NCBI GenBank assembly: GCA_017548765.1
Contig: JAFYZH010000015.1
Location: forward strand, 21,793-85,792
Reading direction: 5' to 3'
Length of the DNA: 64,000 nucleotides
Origin: Lachnospiraceae bacterium
GTDB taxonomy: Bacteria > Bacillota > Clostridia > Lachnospirales > Lachnospiraceae
Notes under the pieces: generated by a model
Told to the model about the DNA's origin: nothing
Databases searched by the model: none
Seen by the model: the letters and a program-made list of their open reading frames with translations, nothing else
Position numbers and translations under genes: made by a program
Shown: one piece after another, positions 1-8,501 of the stretch
How positions within the stretch are numbered: the first letter of the stretch is position 1
How the letters are laid out: the number at the start of each line of letters is the position of its first letter

Positions 1-33
1 TATCTCATTTATGATATCTTTTTCCAGAATCAT
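1..33 (-). CDS. 5' end of an unidentified minus-strand gene, cut by the window edge
   Basis: On the minus strand an ATG at 33-31 is preceded by a perfect AGGAGGAA ribosome site (complement of 36-43) at proper spacing. The visible codons read MILEKDIINEI and run off the window. Eleven residues are too few to name a function. The call rests on the start codon plus strong ribosome site only. It would make the region up to mreB a divergent intergenic region. Confidence 0.5.
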   Translation of the reverse strand, partial: MILEKDIINEI

Positions 34-135
34 AGTTCCTCCTTGTTTGAATGGGTGATTTATGGAAATGTTATTGTTTCTAAGCTTTCGAAATATTTCA
101 ATCAACGCCAGGGCGATGGCGGATTTGGAAAAGCA

Positions 136-397
136 GCTAACAAAGACTTGCTTTTATAATGGTTTGTTAGCCAAATTCGTTCAGGGATGGGGATAAAGTC
201 GAGAGAGCGGCTAACAAAGACTTGCTTTTATAATGGTTTGTTAGCCAAATTCGTTCAGGGATGGGGATAAAGTCGAGAGAGCGGCTAACAAAGACTTGAT
301 TTTATAATGGTTTGTTAGCCAAATTCGTTCAGGGATGGGGATAAAGCTGAGAGAGCGGCTAACAAACACTTATTTTCCCATGATTTGTTAGCTGATT
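136..397. repeat. 74-bp tandem repeat, 3.5 copies, each with a hairpin
   Basis: Units begin at 136, 210, 284 and 358, exactly 74 bp apart; the first three are nearly identical and the fourth is a diverged partial copy. Each unit carries inverted arms GGCTAACAAA and TTTGTTAGCC around an 18-nt loop containing TATAAT, followed by a conserved linker (AAATTCGTTCAGGGATGGGG). The last copy keeps the arms but has a different loop. A 74-bp period is not a multiple of three and no ribosome site or frame fits, so it is non-coding. It is not a CRISPR because the linkers are as conserved as the arms. A related 73-bp array lies at 29050-29330. Confidence 0.85.
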
Positions 398-460
398 TGA
401 TTTATGAAGCCGAGATTTTCCCGCTCCGCGGATCGTTTTCAGCTTCGTTCGGCTAGAATA

Positions 461-641
461 ATATCGCCCACGCACAGCTCCGCACTACGTGCTCTCGCTG
501 TGCTACAAATAATTCGCAACACTATTGCTTAGCTCACTGGCGTTCGCAAGCGTGTTGCTCATTATTTGTTAGCGTCTCTCGTGAAGTGCAGTGGTTATGC
601 ACAAGTGCATCCACTGCCACTTCACGGAGACTGGGCGATAT
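461..641. repeat. Three-hairpin palindromic element (structured RNA or MITE-like)
   Basis: A closing stem ATATCGCCCA (461-470) / TGGGCGATAT (632-641) encloses three hairpins. Hairpin A is GCACAGC (472-478) / GCTGTGC (497-503) with an inner GCAC/GTGC. Hairpin B is AAATAAT (507-513) / ATTATTT (561-567) with GCAACAC/GTGTTGC inside. Hairpin C is GTGAAGTG-CAGTGG (581-594) / CCACTGCCACTTCAC (611-625) with an inner ATGCAC/GTGCAT. Nearly every base is paired. Whether it acts as RNA or is a small inserted DNA element cannot be told from one copy. Confidence 0.6.
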
Positions 642-653
642 CATATAAGAAAA

Positions 654-688
654 CCACACGGCTTATGGGGGGAAACCCGGCCGTGTGG
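654..688 (+). other. Hairpin CCACACGGC/GCCGTGTGG
   Basis: Perfect 9-bp inverted repeat, arms 654-662 and 680-688, just after the three-hairpin element. There is no T-run on the plus strand, so it is not a convincing terminator. Confidence 0.4.
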
Positions 689-712
689 AAATAACAAGAA
701 GGAAATAGGAAA

Positions 713-826
713 ATGAAAACAAAAAGTGTCACTTTCGTGACTCTATGGCAAAAACCACAGTTAGTTGGAGGGGGCTGTGGTTTTAAAAGCGAAGTTACGG
801 GGCGGTGGCAGGCCGCCCGCAGCTAG
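713..826 (+). CDS. Possible 37-residue peptide, unrecognised
   Basis: ATG at 713 follows AAGGAAATAGGAAA, an acceptable purine-rich ribosome site. The frame runs 37 codons to TAG at 824-826. The product begins MKTKSVTFVTLWQKPQLV and continues with VGGGCGF; the WQKPQL stretch loosely resembles the YxxPxL recognition motif of RiPP precursors. No modification enzyme or exporter lies beside it. The hairpin at 751-784 overlaps the frame, which weakens the coding case. Coding status is unproven. Confidence 0.25.
   Translation: MKTKSVTFVTLWQKPQLVGGGCGFKSEVTGRWQAARS
751..784 (+). terminator. Terminator-like hairpin AAAACCACAG/CTGTGGTTTT
   Basis: Arms 751-760 and 775-784 with flanking A and T tracts, so it could work in either direction. 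It may end transcription of the upstream structured region or of the minus-strand side. Confidence 0.45.
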
Positions 827-1256
827 GAAAAGGAAAAAACTTATAAGATGCTTTGTGCATGCATGATTGCATGATCGGAACTTTCGTTCCGTACTAGGAA
901 GCTTCGGGAATTGGTACGGGAAAACTGCCTTGCAGTTCTTTCCCTTGCTTCATGGTTACATGATAAGGTATAAATATGTCCTAAATATGATGGGTTTCTA
1001 AAATAAGTATAAAGTCTTTCTAAAAAAAGGATGAAATATTTTTTCGGGAAAAGGCTGTAAGAATCTGCAATTTCTCCTTGTCATACATACCATTTTATGA
1101 TAAATTTATAAGAGGCACTGTTTGGTCGTTATTTGATCGATCGTGTGGAAGGTCCGGTATGTGACCTTTCGGGTCTTGAAGTGGGTTTTAGCGCTTAGTT
1201 CGGACTATGCGCGAGACGTACTTTGCACATTATAGGCTGTTTTGCAGTCTATAATC
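827..1256. other. Non-coding upstream region of mreB
   Basis: No gene seen. Small hairpins include GGAAC/GTTCC (877-890) and a stem from GGGAAA to TTTCCC with an inner CTGC/GCAG (918-944). AT-rich sequence follows at about 960-1110. I could not find a convincing sigma-A promoter for mreB here. Confidence 0.4.
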
Positions 1257-1271
1257 AGGAGGAATTCAGCT

Positions 1272-2264
1272 ATGATGTTATCTTCAGATATCGGCATCGA
1301 TTTGGGAACTGCCAGTATCTTAGTATATGTTAAGGGTAAGGGCGTCGTGCTCAAGGAGCCGTCGGTCGTTGCCATTGACCGCGAAACGAACGAGATAAAG
1401 GCGATTGGAGAAGATGCGCGTCTGATGATCGGACGTACGCCCGGTAATATCGTGGCGATCCGTCCGCTTCGGCAGGGCGTTATCAGCGATTACATCGCTA
1501 CCCAGAAGATGTTGAAATATTTCATCCGTAAGGCTACGGGTCGACGTACGCTGCGTAAGCCGCGTATCTGCATCTGTGTGCCCAGTGAGATCACGGAAGT
1601 TGAGCGTAAGGCAGTCGAGGATGCGACCTACGAAGCCGGCGCGCGCGACGTCCGTATCATTGAGGAGCCCTTAGCAGCTGCGATCGGAGCTGGCGTTGAC
1701 ATCTCCAAAGCATGCGGAAACATGATCGTCGATATCGGCGGCGGAACATCGGATATCGCAGTTATCTCCCTCGGCGGAACGGTGGTAAGTAATTCCATCA
1801 AAGTCGCGGGCGATGATTTCGATGATGCGATCGTTCGTTATATGAGAAAGAAGCACAATCTCCTGATCGGTGAGCGCACCGCTGAGGAGATCAAGATCAA
1901 TATCGGAACCTGCTATCCGCGTCAGGATGTCCTGACGATGGACGTGCGGGGACGAAACCTGGTCACAGGTCTGCCTAAGACCGTGACGTTCACCTCGGAT
2001 GAGACGTTGGAGGCCCTTCGCGAGCCTGCAACACAGATCGTGGATGCCGTCCATGCGGTACTGGAGCGTACGCCTCCGGAACTGGCGGCAGACATTTCCG
2101 ATCGGGGCATCGTCCTGACCGGCGGCGGTTCGCTACTGCGCGGTCTGGAAGAGCTGATCGAAGAGAAGACCGGGATCAATACGATCACTGCTGAGGATCC
2201 GATGACTGCAGTAGCCATCGGAACCGGTAAGTACATCGAGTTCCTGGACGAGATGGGCGAATAA
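1272..2264 (+). CDS. mreB: Rod shape-determining protein MreB
   Basis: Actin-like ATPase that polymerises under the membrane and guides lateral cell-wall synthesis. The 330-residue length is normal. The actin-fold motifs are clear: phosphate-1 loop DIGIDLGTASILVYVKGKG near the N-terminus, IIEEPLAAAIGAG mid-protein, phosphate-2 DIGGGTSDIAV, and the adenosine motif GIVLTGGGSLLRGL near the C-terminus. ATG at 1272 is chosen because AGGAGG (1257-1262) lies 9 nt upstream; an ATG at 1275 is also possible. No mreC or mreD follows, and a terminator comes directly after, so it appears monocistronic. The paralogues Mbl and MreBH cannot be excluded. Confidence 0.93.
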   Translation: MMLSSDIGIDLGTASILVYVKGKGVVLKEPSVVAIDRETNEIKAIGEDARLMIGRTPGNIVAIRPLRQGVISDYIATQKMLKYFIRKATGRRTLRKPRICICVPSEITEVERKAVEDATYEAGARDVRIIEEPLAAAIGAGVDISKACGNMIVDIGGGTSDIAVISLGGTVVSNSIKVAGDDFDDAIVRYMRKKHNLLIGERTAEEIKINIGTCYPRQDVLTMDVRGRNLVTGLPKTVTFTSDETLEALREPATQIVDAVHAVLERTPPELAADISDRGIVLTGGGSLLRGLEELIEEKTGINTITAEDPMTAVAIGTGKYIEFLDEMGE

Positions 2265-2274
2265 TGGTTGCTTG

Positions 2275-2324
2275 ACGTGCTTCTGTTTCTCGGGGAGTTA
2301 TTTCCCGCGCAGAAGCACGTTTTT
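2275..2324 (+). terminator. Rho-independent terminator after mreB
   Basis: Arms ACGTGCTTCTG (2275-2285) and CAGAAGCACGT (2310-2320), perfect over 11 bp, followed by a T-run. Confidence 0.85.
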
Positions 2325-2463
2325 GTGTGTTTTTCACACTATGTATCACCGGCTGTAGAAGCAATATCCGCAGAAATATGCGTCGAATATTTCGCCGTGT
2401 GTTCCCGGAAAATGTCAGGCAGTCAGCAAAGAAGACACAGAACTTTTGAGAGGTTTAAGTAAG

Positions 2464-4731
2464 ATGACGATCGAGGGTGCCATCGGGCACGTGGTTTATG
2501 AAAATGAAAAAAACGGCTATAAGGTCATGACCCTCGAAACGCAGGATGGGGAGTACACCATCGTCGGGCTCATGCCTTTAGCGGAGATCGGCGACTATGT
2601 GCAGGTCGAAGGGGAGTATCTCGAACACCCGATGTACGGCCCGCAGATAAAGGTGACTTCGTACGAGCGAAAGATGCCGCAGGACGTGATCTCGATCCGA
2701 AATTACCTGGGATCGGGAGCGATAAAGGGCATCGGCGAGAAGCTCGCTGCACGTATCGTCGATAAGTTCGGAACGGACACGTTCCGGATCATGGAGGAGG
2801 AACCCGAGCGGCTGTCCGAGGTTAAGGGTATCAGCCAGGGTAAGGCATATGAGATCGCCGCGCAGGTGCAGGGAAAGAGGCAGCTTCGCGACGCGATCAT
2901 TTTCCTCCAAAACCTGGGGATCGGAACGTCCATGGCGGTCCGCATCTACGAGATCTACAAAGAGAATATCTATAATGTTCTTCGGGTGAACCCGTACGAC
3001 CTGGTGGAGAAGGTATCCGGCATCGGTTTTAAGACAGCGGATGCCATCGCTCTGCGCCAGGGGCTGGCGTTCGACTCGGAATTCCGGATCTGCGCGGCCA
3101 TGACGCATCTGTTGCAGGAGGCCGGCGGCGAGGGACACACCTACCTCCCGAAGGGGGAGCTGGTGGCGCGAGCGCAGGAGCTACTGCAGGTCGATGTCAC
3201 ATTGGTCGAAAAGAACCTGACCGACATGATCCTGACCAGGACGGTCATCGCGAAGAAGCCGATGTTCCTGATGAACATGGATGTCAGCGACGAGACCGTG
3301 GATCCGGCAGAAGCAGATCCCGAGATCTACCTGGCCGCGTATTACTACACCGAGCTTGCGGTGGCGCGGAAATTGACCGATCTGGCATCTGCATCGATCC
3401 GCACGAAGGAGAAAAAAGAGCAGATCGAAGCGGAACTGGACCGCGTGATCGAAGAGGAAACACAGCTGAAAGAACTCGATGAGAACCAGAGGCTGGCGGT
3501 ATTGACCGCGATCACCCACGGACTTACCATCGTGACCGGAGGTCCGGGTACCGGAAAAACGACGATCATCAACGCGATGATCCGGTACTTCCAGAAGAAG
3601 GGGCACACCATCGCCCTGGCTGCGCCGACCGGTCGCGCGGCAAAACGAATGTCGGAAACGACAGGACATGAAGCAAAGACGATCCACCGCCTGCTGGAGG
3701 TATCCGGCGCGCCGGACGGGGCAGGCATGAAGTTCGGACGGGATGAGTTCACTCCGCTCGAAGAGGATGTGGTGATCGTCGACGAGATGAGTATGGTTGA
3801 TATATTCCTGATGAACGGCCTGTTGAAGGCTCTGGTCCGGGGCATGCACGTCGTGCTGGTTGGCGACGTAGATCAGCTGCCCAGTGTCGGACCGGGGTGC
3901 GTGCTTCGTGACATCATCGCATCGGAACGTTTTCCGGTCGTGAAGCTCACGAAGATCTTCCGCCAGGCCGCCATGAGCGATATTATCATCAATGCACATA
4001 AGATCAACCGCGGGCAGGATGTACAGCCGGATCCGAAGAGCCGGGATTTCCTGTTCGTTAAGAGGGATGTCGCTGCCCAGATCATTGGTGCGACGATCAC
4101 GCTGCTGAGGGAGAAACTGCCGGACTATGTCCACGCACCTGTGCGTGACATTCAAGTCCTGACTCCCATGCGAAAGGGCGTCCTCGGGGTTGAAAACCTG
4201 AATCGAGAGTTGCAAAACGCGTTAAATCCTCCCCGCGAAAACCTGCGGGAAAAAGAGGCGGGCAACATCATTTTCCGCGAAGGCGATAAGGTGATGCAGA
4301 TCCGCAACAACTACCAGAAGGAGTGGGAGGTCCGCGGCAAGTTCAACATTCCCATCGCTAAGGGAATGGGCGTTTTCAACGGAGATCTGGGGATCATCAA
4401 GACCATTAACCTATTTACCGAGCGTGTCGAAGTCGAGTTCGATGAGGGACGGATCGCGGAGTACACCTACGCGGAACTGGAGGAGCTGGATCAGGCTTAT
4501 GCCGTCACGATCCACAAGTCGCAGGGAAGCGAGTATCCGGCAGTGATCCTGCCGTTGCTTAGCGGTCCCATGATGCTGATGAACCGAAACCTGCTCTACA
4601 CGGCCGTTACGCGCGCCAAAAGCTGCGTGACTGTCGTCGGTAGCGTGGAGACGTTCCGCGGCATGATCCGGAATGAACGGCAAATGATGCGCTACAGCGG
4701 GCTGCAAGAACGGCTCGCGGAAGTCTTGTAA
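2464..4731 (+). CDS. recD2: RecD2-type ATP-dependent DNA helicase
   Basis: Superfamily 1B 5'-3' DNA helicase of the RecD2/YrrC group found in bacteria without RecBC; takes part in repair and fork maintenance. The 755-residue length is typical. An N-terminal OB-like segment (about 1-75) is followed by helix-hairpin-helix repeats (GAIKGIGEKLAARI, VKGISQGKA), then the helicase core with Walker A GGPGTGKTT near residue 360, Walker B VVIVDEMSMVD near 437, and the C-terminal motif AVTIHKSQGSEYPAVILPL near 680. ATG 2464 is preferred, with GAGAGG about 10 nt upstream; an in-frame TTG lies at 2446. Confidence 0.93.
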   Translation: MTIEGAIGHVVYENEKNGYKVMTLETQDGEYTIVGLMPLAEIGDYVQVEGEYLEHPMYGPQIKVTSYERKMPQDVISIRNYLGSGAIKGIGEKLAARIVDKFGTDTFRIMEEEPERLSEVKGISQGKAYEIAAQVQGKRQLRDAIIFLQNLGIGTSMAVRIYEIYKENIYNVLRVNPYDLVEKVSGIGFKTADAIALRQGLAFDSEFRICAAMTHLLQEAGGEGHTYLPKGELVARAQELLQVDVTLVEKNLTDMILTRTVIAKKPMFLMNMDVSDETVDPAEADPEIYLAAYYYTELAVARKLTDLASASIRTKEKKEQIEAELDRVIEEETQLKELDENQRLAVLTAITHGLTIVTGGPGTGKTTIINAMIRYFQKKGHTIALAAPTGRAAKRMSETTGHEAKTIHRLLEVSGAPDGAGMKFGRDEFTPLEEDVVIVDEMSMVDIFLMNGLLKALVRGMHVVLVGDVDQLPSVGPGCVLRDIIASERFPVVKLTKIFRQAAMSDIIINAHKINRGQDVQPDPKSRDFLFVKRDVAAQIIGATITLLREKLPDYVHAPVRDIQVLTPMRKGVLGVENLNRELQNALNPPRENLREKEAGNIIFREGDKVMQIRNNYQKEWEVRGKFNIPIAKGMGVFNGDLGIIKTINLFTERVEVEFDEGRIAEYTYAELEELDQAYAVTIHKSQGSEYPAVILPLLSGPMMLMNRNLLYTAVTRAKSCVTVVGSVETFRGMIRNERQMMRYSGLQERLAEVL

Positions 4732-4782
4732 CCGTTAAAGGGGCCGAAAATCTCGGCCGGAAAGGATGGCAGAAGAGCGAGA

Positions 4783-5589
4783 ATGAACCGGATACGAACG
4801 CCGAGACGGATCGGGGAGGCTGTGATGCAGTTACTCTGGCCCAGACGGTGCCCGGTCTGTTTCGACATAGTGTCGAATGCAGGAAACCTGCATAACGGCC
4901 TGTGTTGCAATGCTTGCTATCCGAAGATCCGCTTCGTCAGCGGGGCGACGTGCTATAAATGCGGAGCCATGCTGATCCGGCAGGAAGATGAATTCTGCCC
5001 GGAATGCCGGACGAAAAACCGAAATTTCATACAGGGGATCGCGCTGATGGACTATACCTGTGAAGCCGCGGCGCATCTGCTGTGGAAATTGAAGTATGAG
5101 AATGGCCGGGAGTTTGCGGATTTTTTGACCGAAGAGATGGTTTCCCGTTACGGAGCACAAATCCACAACTGGCAGGCAGAGGTGATCCTGCCGGTACCCG
5201 TGCATAGAAGTAAGAAGCGGGAGCGAGGCTATAACCAGGCGGAGGTCTTGGCGAAGAAACTCGGAAAGAGATTGGGGATCCCGGTGGATCCGAAGGCTCT
5301 GGTCCGGGTGAAGAAAACGGTGGCGCAAAAGAAACTCGGACTGCAGGAGCGGCTGGATAATCTGCAGGGAGCATTTTCCGCGACTAAGCGCGCGGCGGCA
5401 TATCGCCGTGTGATATTACTTGATGATATTTTTACCACCGGAAGTACGGCCCATGTATGCGTATCTCAGTTACTCAAGAAAGGCGTACAGGAAGTGTACC
5501 TGGTGAATTATAGTATTGGAAGAGGCATCGGATCCTGTGCGGATCTGCATGCAGGAGGAAAAAATGATAGAGGAGAAGATAAGCCCTAA
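4783..5589 (+). CDS. comFC: ComFC-like phosphoribosyltransferase-family protein
   Basis: Family of late-competence protein ComFC/GntX. The N-terminus has two zinc-ribbon CxxC pairs (RCPVC, CCNAC, CYKC, CPEC, within about residues 20-72), followed by a phosphoribosyltransferase-like domain with the PRPP-loop motif VILLDDIFTTGSTA near residue 209. Family proteins are implicated in DNA uptake, but no other competence gene is nearby. The start is uncertain: ATG 4825 has a better ribosome site (GGGGAGG, 4813-4819) and gives 254 residues. The 3' end overlaps the next gene by 26 nt, suggesting translational coupling. Confidence 0.85.
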   Translation: MNRIRTPRRIGEAVMQLLWPRRCPVCFDIVSNAGNLHNGLCCNACYPKIRFVSGATCYKCGAMLIRQEDEFCPECRTKNRNFIQGIALMDYTCEAAAHLLWKLKYENGREFADFLTEEMVSRYGAQIHNWQAEVILPVPVHRSKKRERGYNQAEVLAKKLGKRLGIPVDPKALVRVKKTVAQKKLGLQERLDNLQGAFSATKRAAAYRRVILLDDIFTTGSTAHVCVSQLLKKGVQEVYLVNYSIGRGIGSCADLHAGGKNDRGEDKP

Positions 5590-7912
5590 GGTGAAAGACG
5601 CCTTGAAGACGAGCGGGGTCGATGTCGATGAGATACTGGCATCGAGCCCTGTCGATCTGTCCTTCGAGGCGGAATATCTGGACGGGTATCTGGTTTTGAC
5701 TCAAACGCAACTGGCACTGGCGCTTTACGATAAGCGCCTGGAGGAAGTGCGCGTTTTTAAGGGCTACATGCCCAAAAAGAAAAAGAAGAAGGTCGTACAG
5801 CCGCCCGTCGAGTCGGACGTTAAGGTGGCGATCTGGGACCGCGCGAAGATCGAGGATCTGAAGATCGAGCATCAGGTCGCAACGAACCTTTTGGTGGCGA
5901 CCATCGGCGGCGAGTCCGTGCAGCTCTGTGCGTTCACGAACCTGTATCTGGGGTCGATGAACCACCTGGTGAAGGTCTACGATAACGGCGAGCAGATCAT
6001 GCCCCAGGAAGAGGAGGAAGATCCTTCCCTGTTCTGTCCGGTCTGCCACACGAAGTATCCGGACCCGAAGCGGAAGATCTGCCCGAACTGCATGAGCAAA
6101 AAGTCCATCTTTTTACGGGCGCTTAAGTATTTTACGAAGTATAAGTTTTCGCTGATCGTCATGTTCGCGGGCTTCGGCCTGTCGGCGGCGCTGGGCCTGA
6201 TCTGGCCGTATTTCACCGGTTCGGTCCTGTACGGACAGGTCCTCGAGAAGAAGGACGTTCCGTTCTTCGAGTTTCTGGGACTTTCCGGTAAGCACACCAT
6301 GCTTTTGATAGTTCTGGTGCTGACATTGCTCGGTTCCCGCGTGCTCATGACGTTAAACAACATGGTGCACGGCATCGTGTCGTCCAACATCGTCGTACAT
6401 GCGATCCTTAACATGAAGAAGGATGTATTTGCGTCCATGGAGAACCTCTCCATGCGCTTCTACACCTCGAAGCAGACCGGTACGCTGATGACACGCTGCC
6501 TGCGTGACGCGGACCGCATCACAGGCTTCTTCCTGGATGCTGCGCCGGCCCTGCTTGTGAACACCTTCTCGATCATCATCACGTTCATCGTCATTTTCCG
6601 CATGAACTGGCAGATGTCGATCGTTGCGGTAGTTCTGTTGCCGTTGCTCGTATTCATGTCCGTGAAGTTGAAGCCCGGACTTTGGATCCTGAACGGCCGC
6701 CGTCACCGTGCGGAGAGTTCCGTGAACAGTAGGGTCAATGATAACCTGACGGGCGCGCGTGTCGTTCGTGCCTTCGGTCAGGAGGACCCCGAAACCTCAC
6801 GTTTTGAGCCGCCGAACGAATATCTGCGCGACGCGGAAGTACGTATCGTAAAGTATAACAACCGTTTCACGCTTTTATATGAATTGATCCAGCAGGTTTC
6901 CAGCATCTGGGTATGGGTGCTCGGTGCCTTCATGGTCCTGAATGTGAAGAGCATGAGCTACGGCGACCTGATCACGTTCGTCGGCTATATCGGCCAGATG
7001 AGCGGTCCGCTGCAGTCATTTTCCTGGATGTTCCGGAGCTGGTCCGAATCGATCAATGCCGCGCAGCGTATGTTTGAGATCATCGACGCGGTACCGGAAG
7101 TCCGCGAGGATCCGAACCCGATCGCCCTCACGAACCCGCGCGGCGAGATCGTGATCCGCGACATGAGCTTCGGTTACGATTCGAACCGTCCGGTCCTGAA
7201 GAAGATCAACCTGCGCGTGAAACCCGGCGAGATGCTGGGCATCGTGGGCCGTTCCGGCGCCGGAAAGACGACGCTGGTATCCCTGCTGTCTCGTCTGTAC
7301 GACGTGGACGAAGGCTCGATCGAGGTCGACGGCATCGATGTCAAGAAGCTTTCCTTTAAGGATCTGCGACGCAACATCGCCATGGTTTCGCAGGAGACCT
7401 ACATCTTCATGGGAACCGTTTTGGACAATATCGCTTATGCCCGTGAGGGCGTGTCCCGCCTGGAGGTCATCGAGGCGGCGAAACTGGCCGGCGCGCACGA
7501 TTTCATTTCGAAGATGCCGGATGGTTATGACACGGTCATCGGCTCGGCGGGTCGTCAGCTTTCGGGCGGCGAGCGCCAGCGTATCTCTATCGCCCGTGCC
7601 ATCGTTGCCAATCCGAAGATCCTGATCCTCGATGAGGCGACCGCGAGCGTGGATACCGAGACGGAGAAGATCATCCAGACCTCCCTGAACCGTTTGATCG
7701 AGGGCAGAACGACGCTGTCGATCGCGCACCGTCTGTCGACGCTGCGGGATGCGAAGCACCTGATCGTCATCGAGAACGGACGGATCGAAGAGGAGGGGAG
7801 CCGCGAAGAGCTCGAGGCTCTGGGAGGCATTTTCCACAGATTAAATCAATTACAGACCAAGTCCCTGGCACTGAAGGAATTGGAGCAGGACCAGGAACAG
7901 GAGCAGGAGTAA
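5564..7912 (+). CDS. ABC exporter (permease-ATPase fusion) with N-terminal domain and zinc ribbon
   Basis: A 782-residue half-transporter of the multidrug/peptide exporter type. Residues 1 to about 150 form a soluble domain I do not recognise. A zinc ribbon follows (CPVC and CPNC, about residues 158-177). A six-helix exporter membrane domain (about 185-500) precedes an ATPase domain with Walker A GRSGAGKTT (about 562), signature LSGGERQR (about 665), Walker B ILILDEATAS and H-loop IAHRLS. ATG 5564 is chosen because AGGAGG sits at 5553-5558. The second, similarly built exporter downstream (8689) and the DUF1854 protein between them suggest a heterodimeric transporter. Substrate unknown; cyanophycin-associated DUF1854 transporters are a known parallel, but no cyanophycin gene is visible here. 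Confidence 0.88.
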   Translation: MIEEKISPKVKDALKTSGVDVDEILASSPVDLSFEAEYLDGYLVLTQTQLALALYDKRLEEVRVFKGYMPKKKKKKVVQPPVESDVKVAIWDRAKIEDLKIEHQVATNLLVATIGGESVQLCAFTNLYLGSMNHLVKVYDNGEQIMPQEEEEDPSLFCPVCHTKYPDPKRKICPNCMSKKSIFLRALKYFTKYKFSLIVMFAGFGLSAALGLIWPYFTGSVLYGQVLEKKDVPFFEFLGLSGKHTMLLIVLVLTLLGSRVLMTLNNMVHGIVSSNIVVHAILNMKKDVFASMENLSMRFYTSKQTGTLMTRCLRDADRITGFFLDAAPALLVNTFSIIITFIVIFRMNWQMSIVAVVLLPLLVFMSVKLKPGLWILNGRRHRAESSVNSRVNDNLTGARVVRAFGQEDPETSRFEPPNEYLRDAEVRIVKYNNRFTLLYELIQQVSSIWVWVLGAFMVLNVKSMSYGDLITFVGYIGQMSGPLQSFSWMFRSWSESINAAQRMFEIIDAVPEVREDPNPIALTNPRGEIVIRDMSFGYDSNRPVLKKINLRVKPGEMLGIVGRSGAGKTTLVSLLSRLYDVDEGSIEVDGIDVKKLSFKDLRRNIAMVSQETYIFMGTVLDNIAYAREGVSRLEVIEAAKLAGAHDFISKMPDGYDTVIGSAGRQLSGGERQRISIARAIVANPKILILDEATASVDTETEKIIQTSLNRLIEGRTTLSIAHRLSTLRDAKHLIVIENGRIEEEGSREELEALGGIFHRLNQLQTKSLALKELEQDQEQEQE

Positions 7913-7945
7913 CGGACCGTTTGGAATGTCCGTTAGGAGGATAAA

Positions 7946-8500
7946 ATGAGTAAAGAGATCAATGAAAGAAAGAACGTCGGCGTGTCGCAGGAGGCCGTGG
8001 ATCAGATGATCACGACCCGACTCCTCGATGACGCGAAAGTTCGTTTTATTAAGACGGAGGGTGGTTTCCTGAGCCTGGAGACGGAGGAGAAGAAGTATGC
8101 GCGCGTGAAGGTTTTGCGCCTCTTCCCGTTTACGGATCCGAACCGTTACATCTCCGTGCGCGACCATAATGATAAGGACCGTGAGATCGGTGTGATCGAG
8201 GACCTGGCCGCGATGTCAGAGGAAACACAGAAGCTCATTCATGAGCAGCTGGACCTGTATTATTTCACGCCGGTGATCACGAAGATCTTCAGCATCAAGG
8301 ATGAATACGGTTACGCGTATTTCCACGTGATGACCGATGCCGGCGAATGCAAGTTTGCCATCAACATGGGCGCGAATGCCGTGGCACGACTGTCCGACAC
8401 CCGCCTGCTCATCACGGACCTTGACGAAAACCGCTTCGAAGTCCGCGACGTATCAAAACTGACGGTAAAAGAGCAGAGACGGTTAGACTTATTTATGTGA
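7946..8500 (+). CDS. DUF1854 domain protein
   Basis: A 184-residue soluble protein matching, from memory, the DUF1854 pattern: a central LFPFTDPNRYISVRD motif, then IGVIEDLAAMSEETQKLI, YYFTPVITKI, and a C-terminal RLLITDLDENRFEVRDV. Biochemical function is unknown. It sits between two ABC exporters on the same strand with a good ribosome site (TTAGGAGG about 7 nt before the ATG), which points to a transporter accessory role. DUF1854 with ABC transporters is also annotated next to cyanophycin genes in other bacteria. Confidence 0.85.
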   Translation: MSKEINERKNVGVSQEAVDQMITTRLLDDAKVRFIKTEGGFLSLETEEKKYARVKVLRLFPFTDPNRYISVRDHNDKDREIGVIEDLAAMSEETQKLIHEQLDLYYFTPVITKIFSIKDEYGYAYFHVMTDAGECKFAINMGANAVARLSDTRLLITDLDENRFEVRDVSKLTVKEQRRLDLFM

Positions 8501-8501
8501 T

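Noticed and set aside
713-826. Lasso peptide precursor
   Set aside because: Only a loose WxxPxL match; no B, C or D protein genes adjacent and no acidic ring-closing residue placed convincingly.
2268-2462. Small gene between mreB and the helicase
   Set aside because: The frame runs through the mreB terminator hairpin and has no ribosome site.
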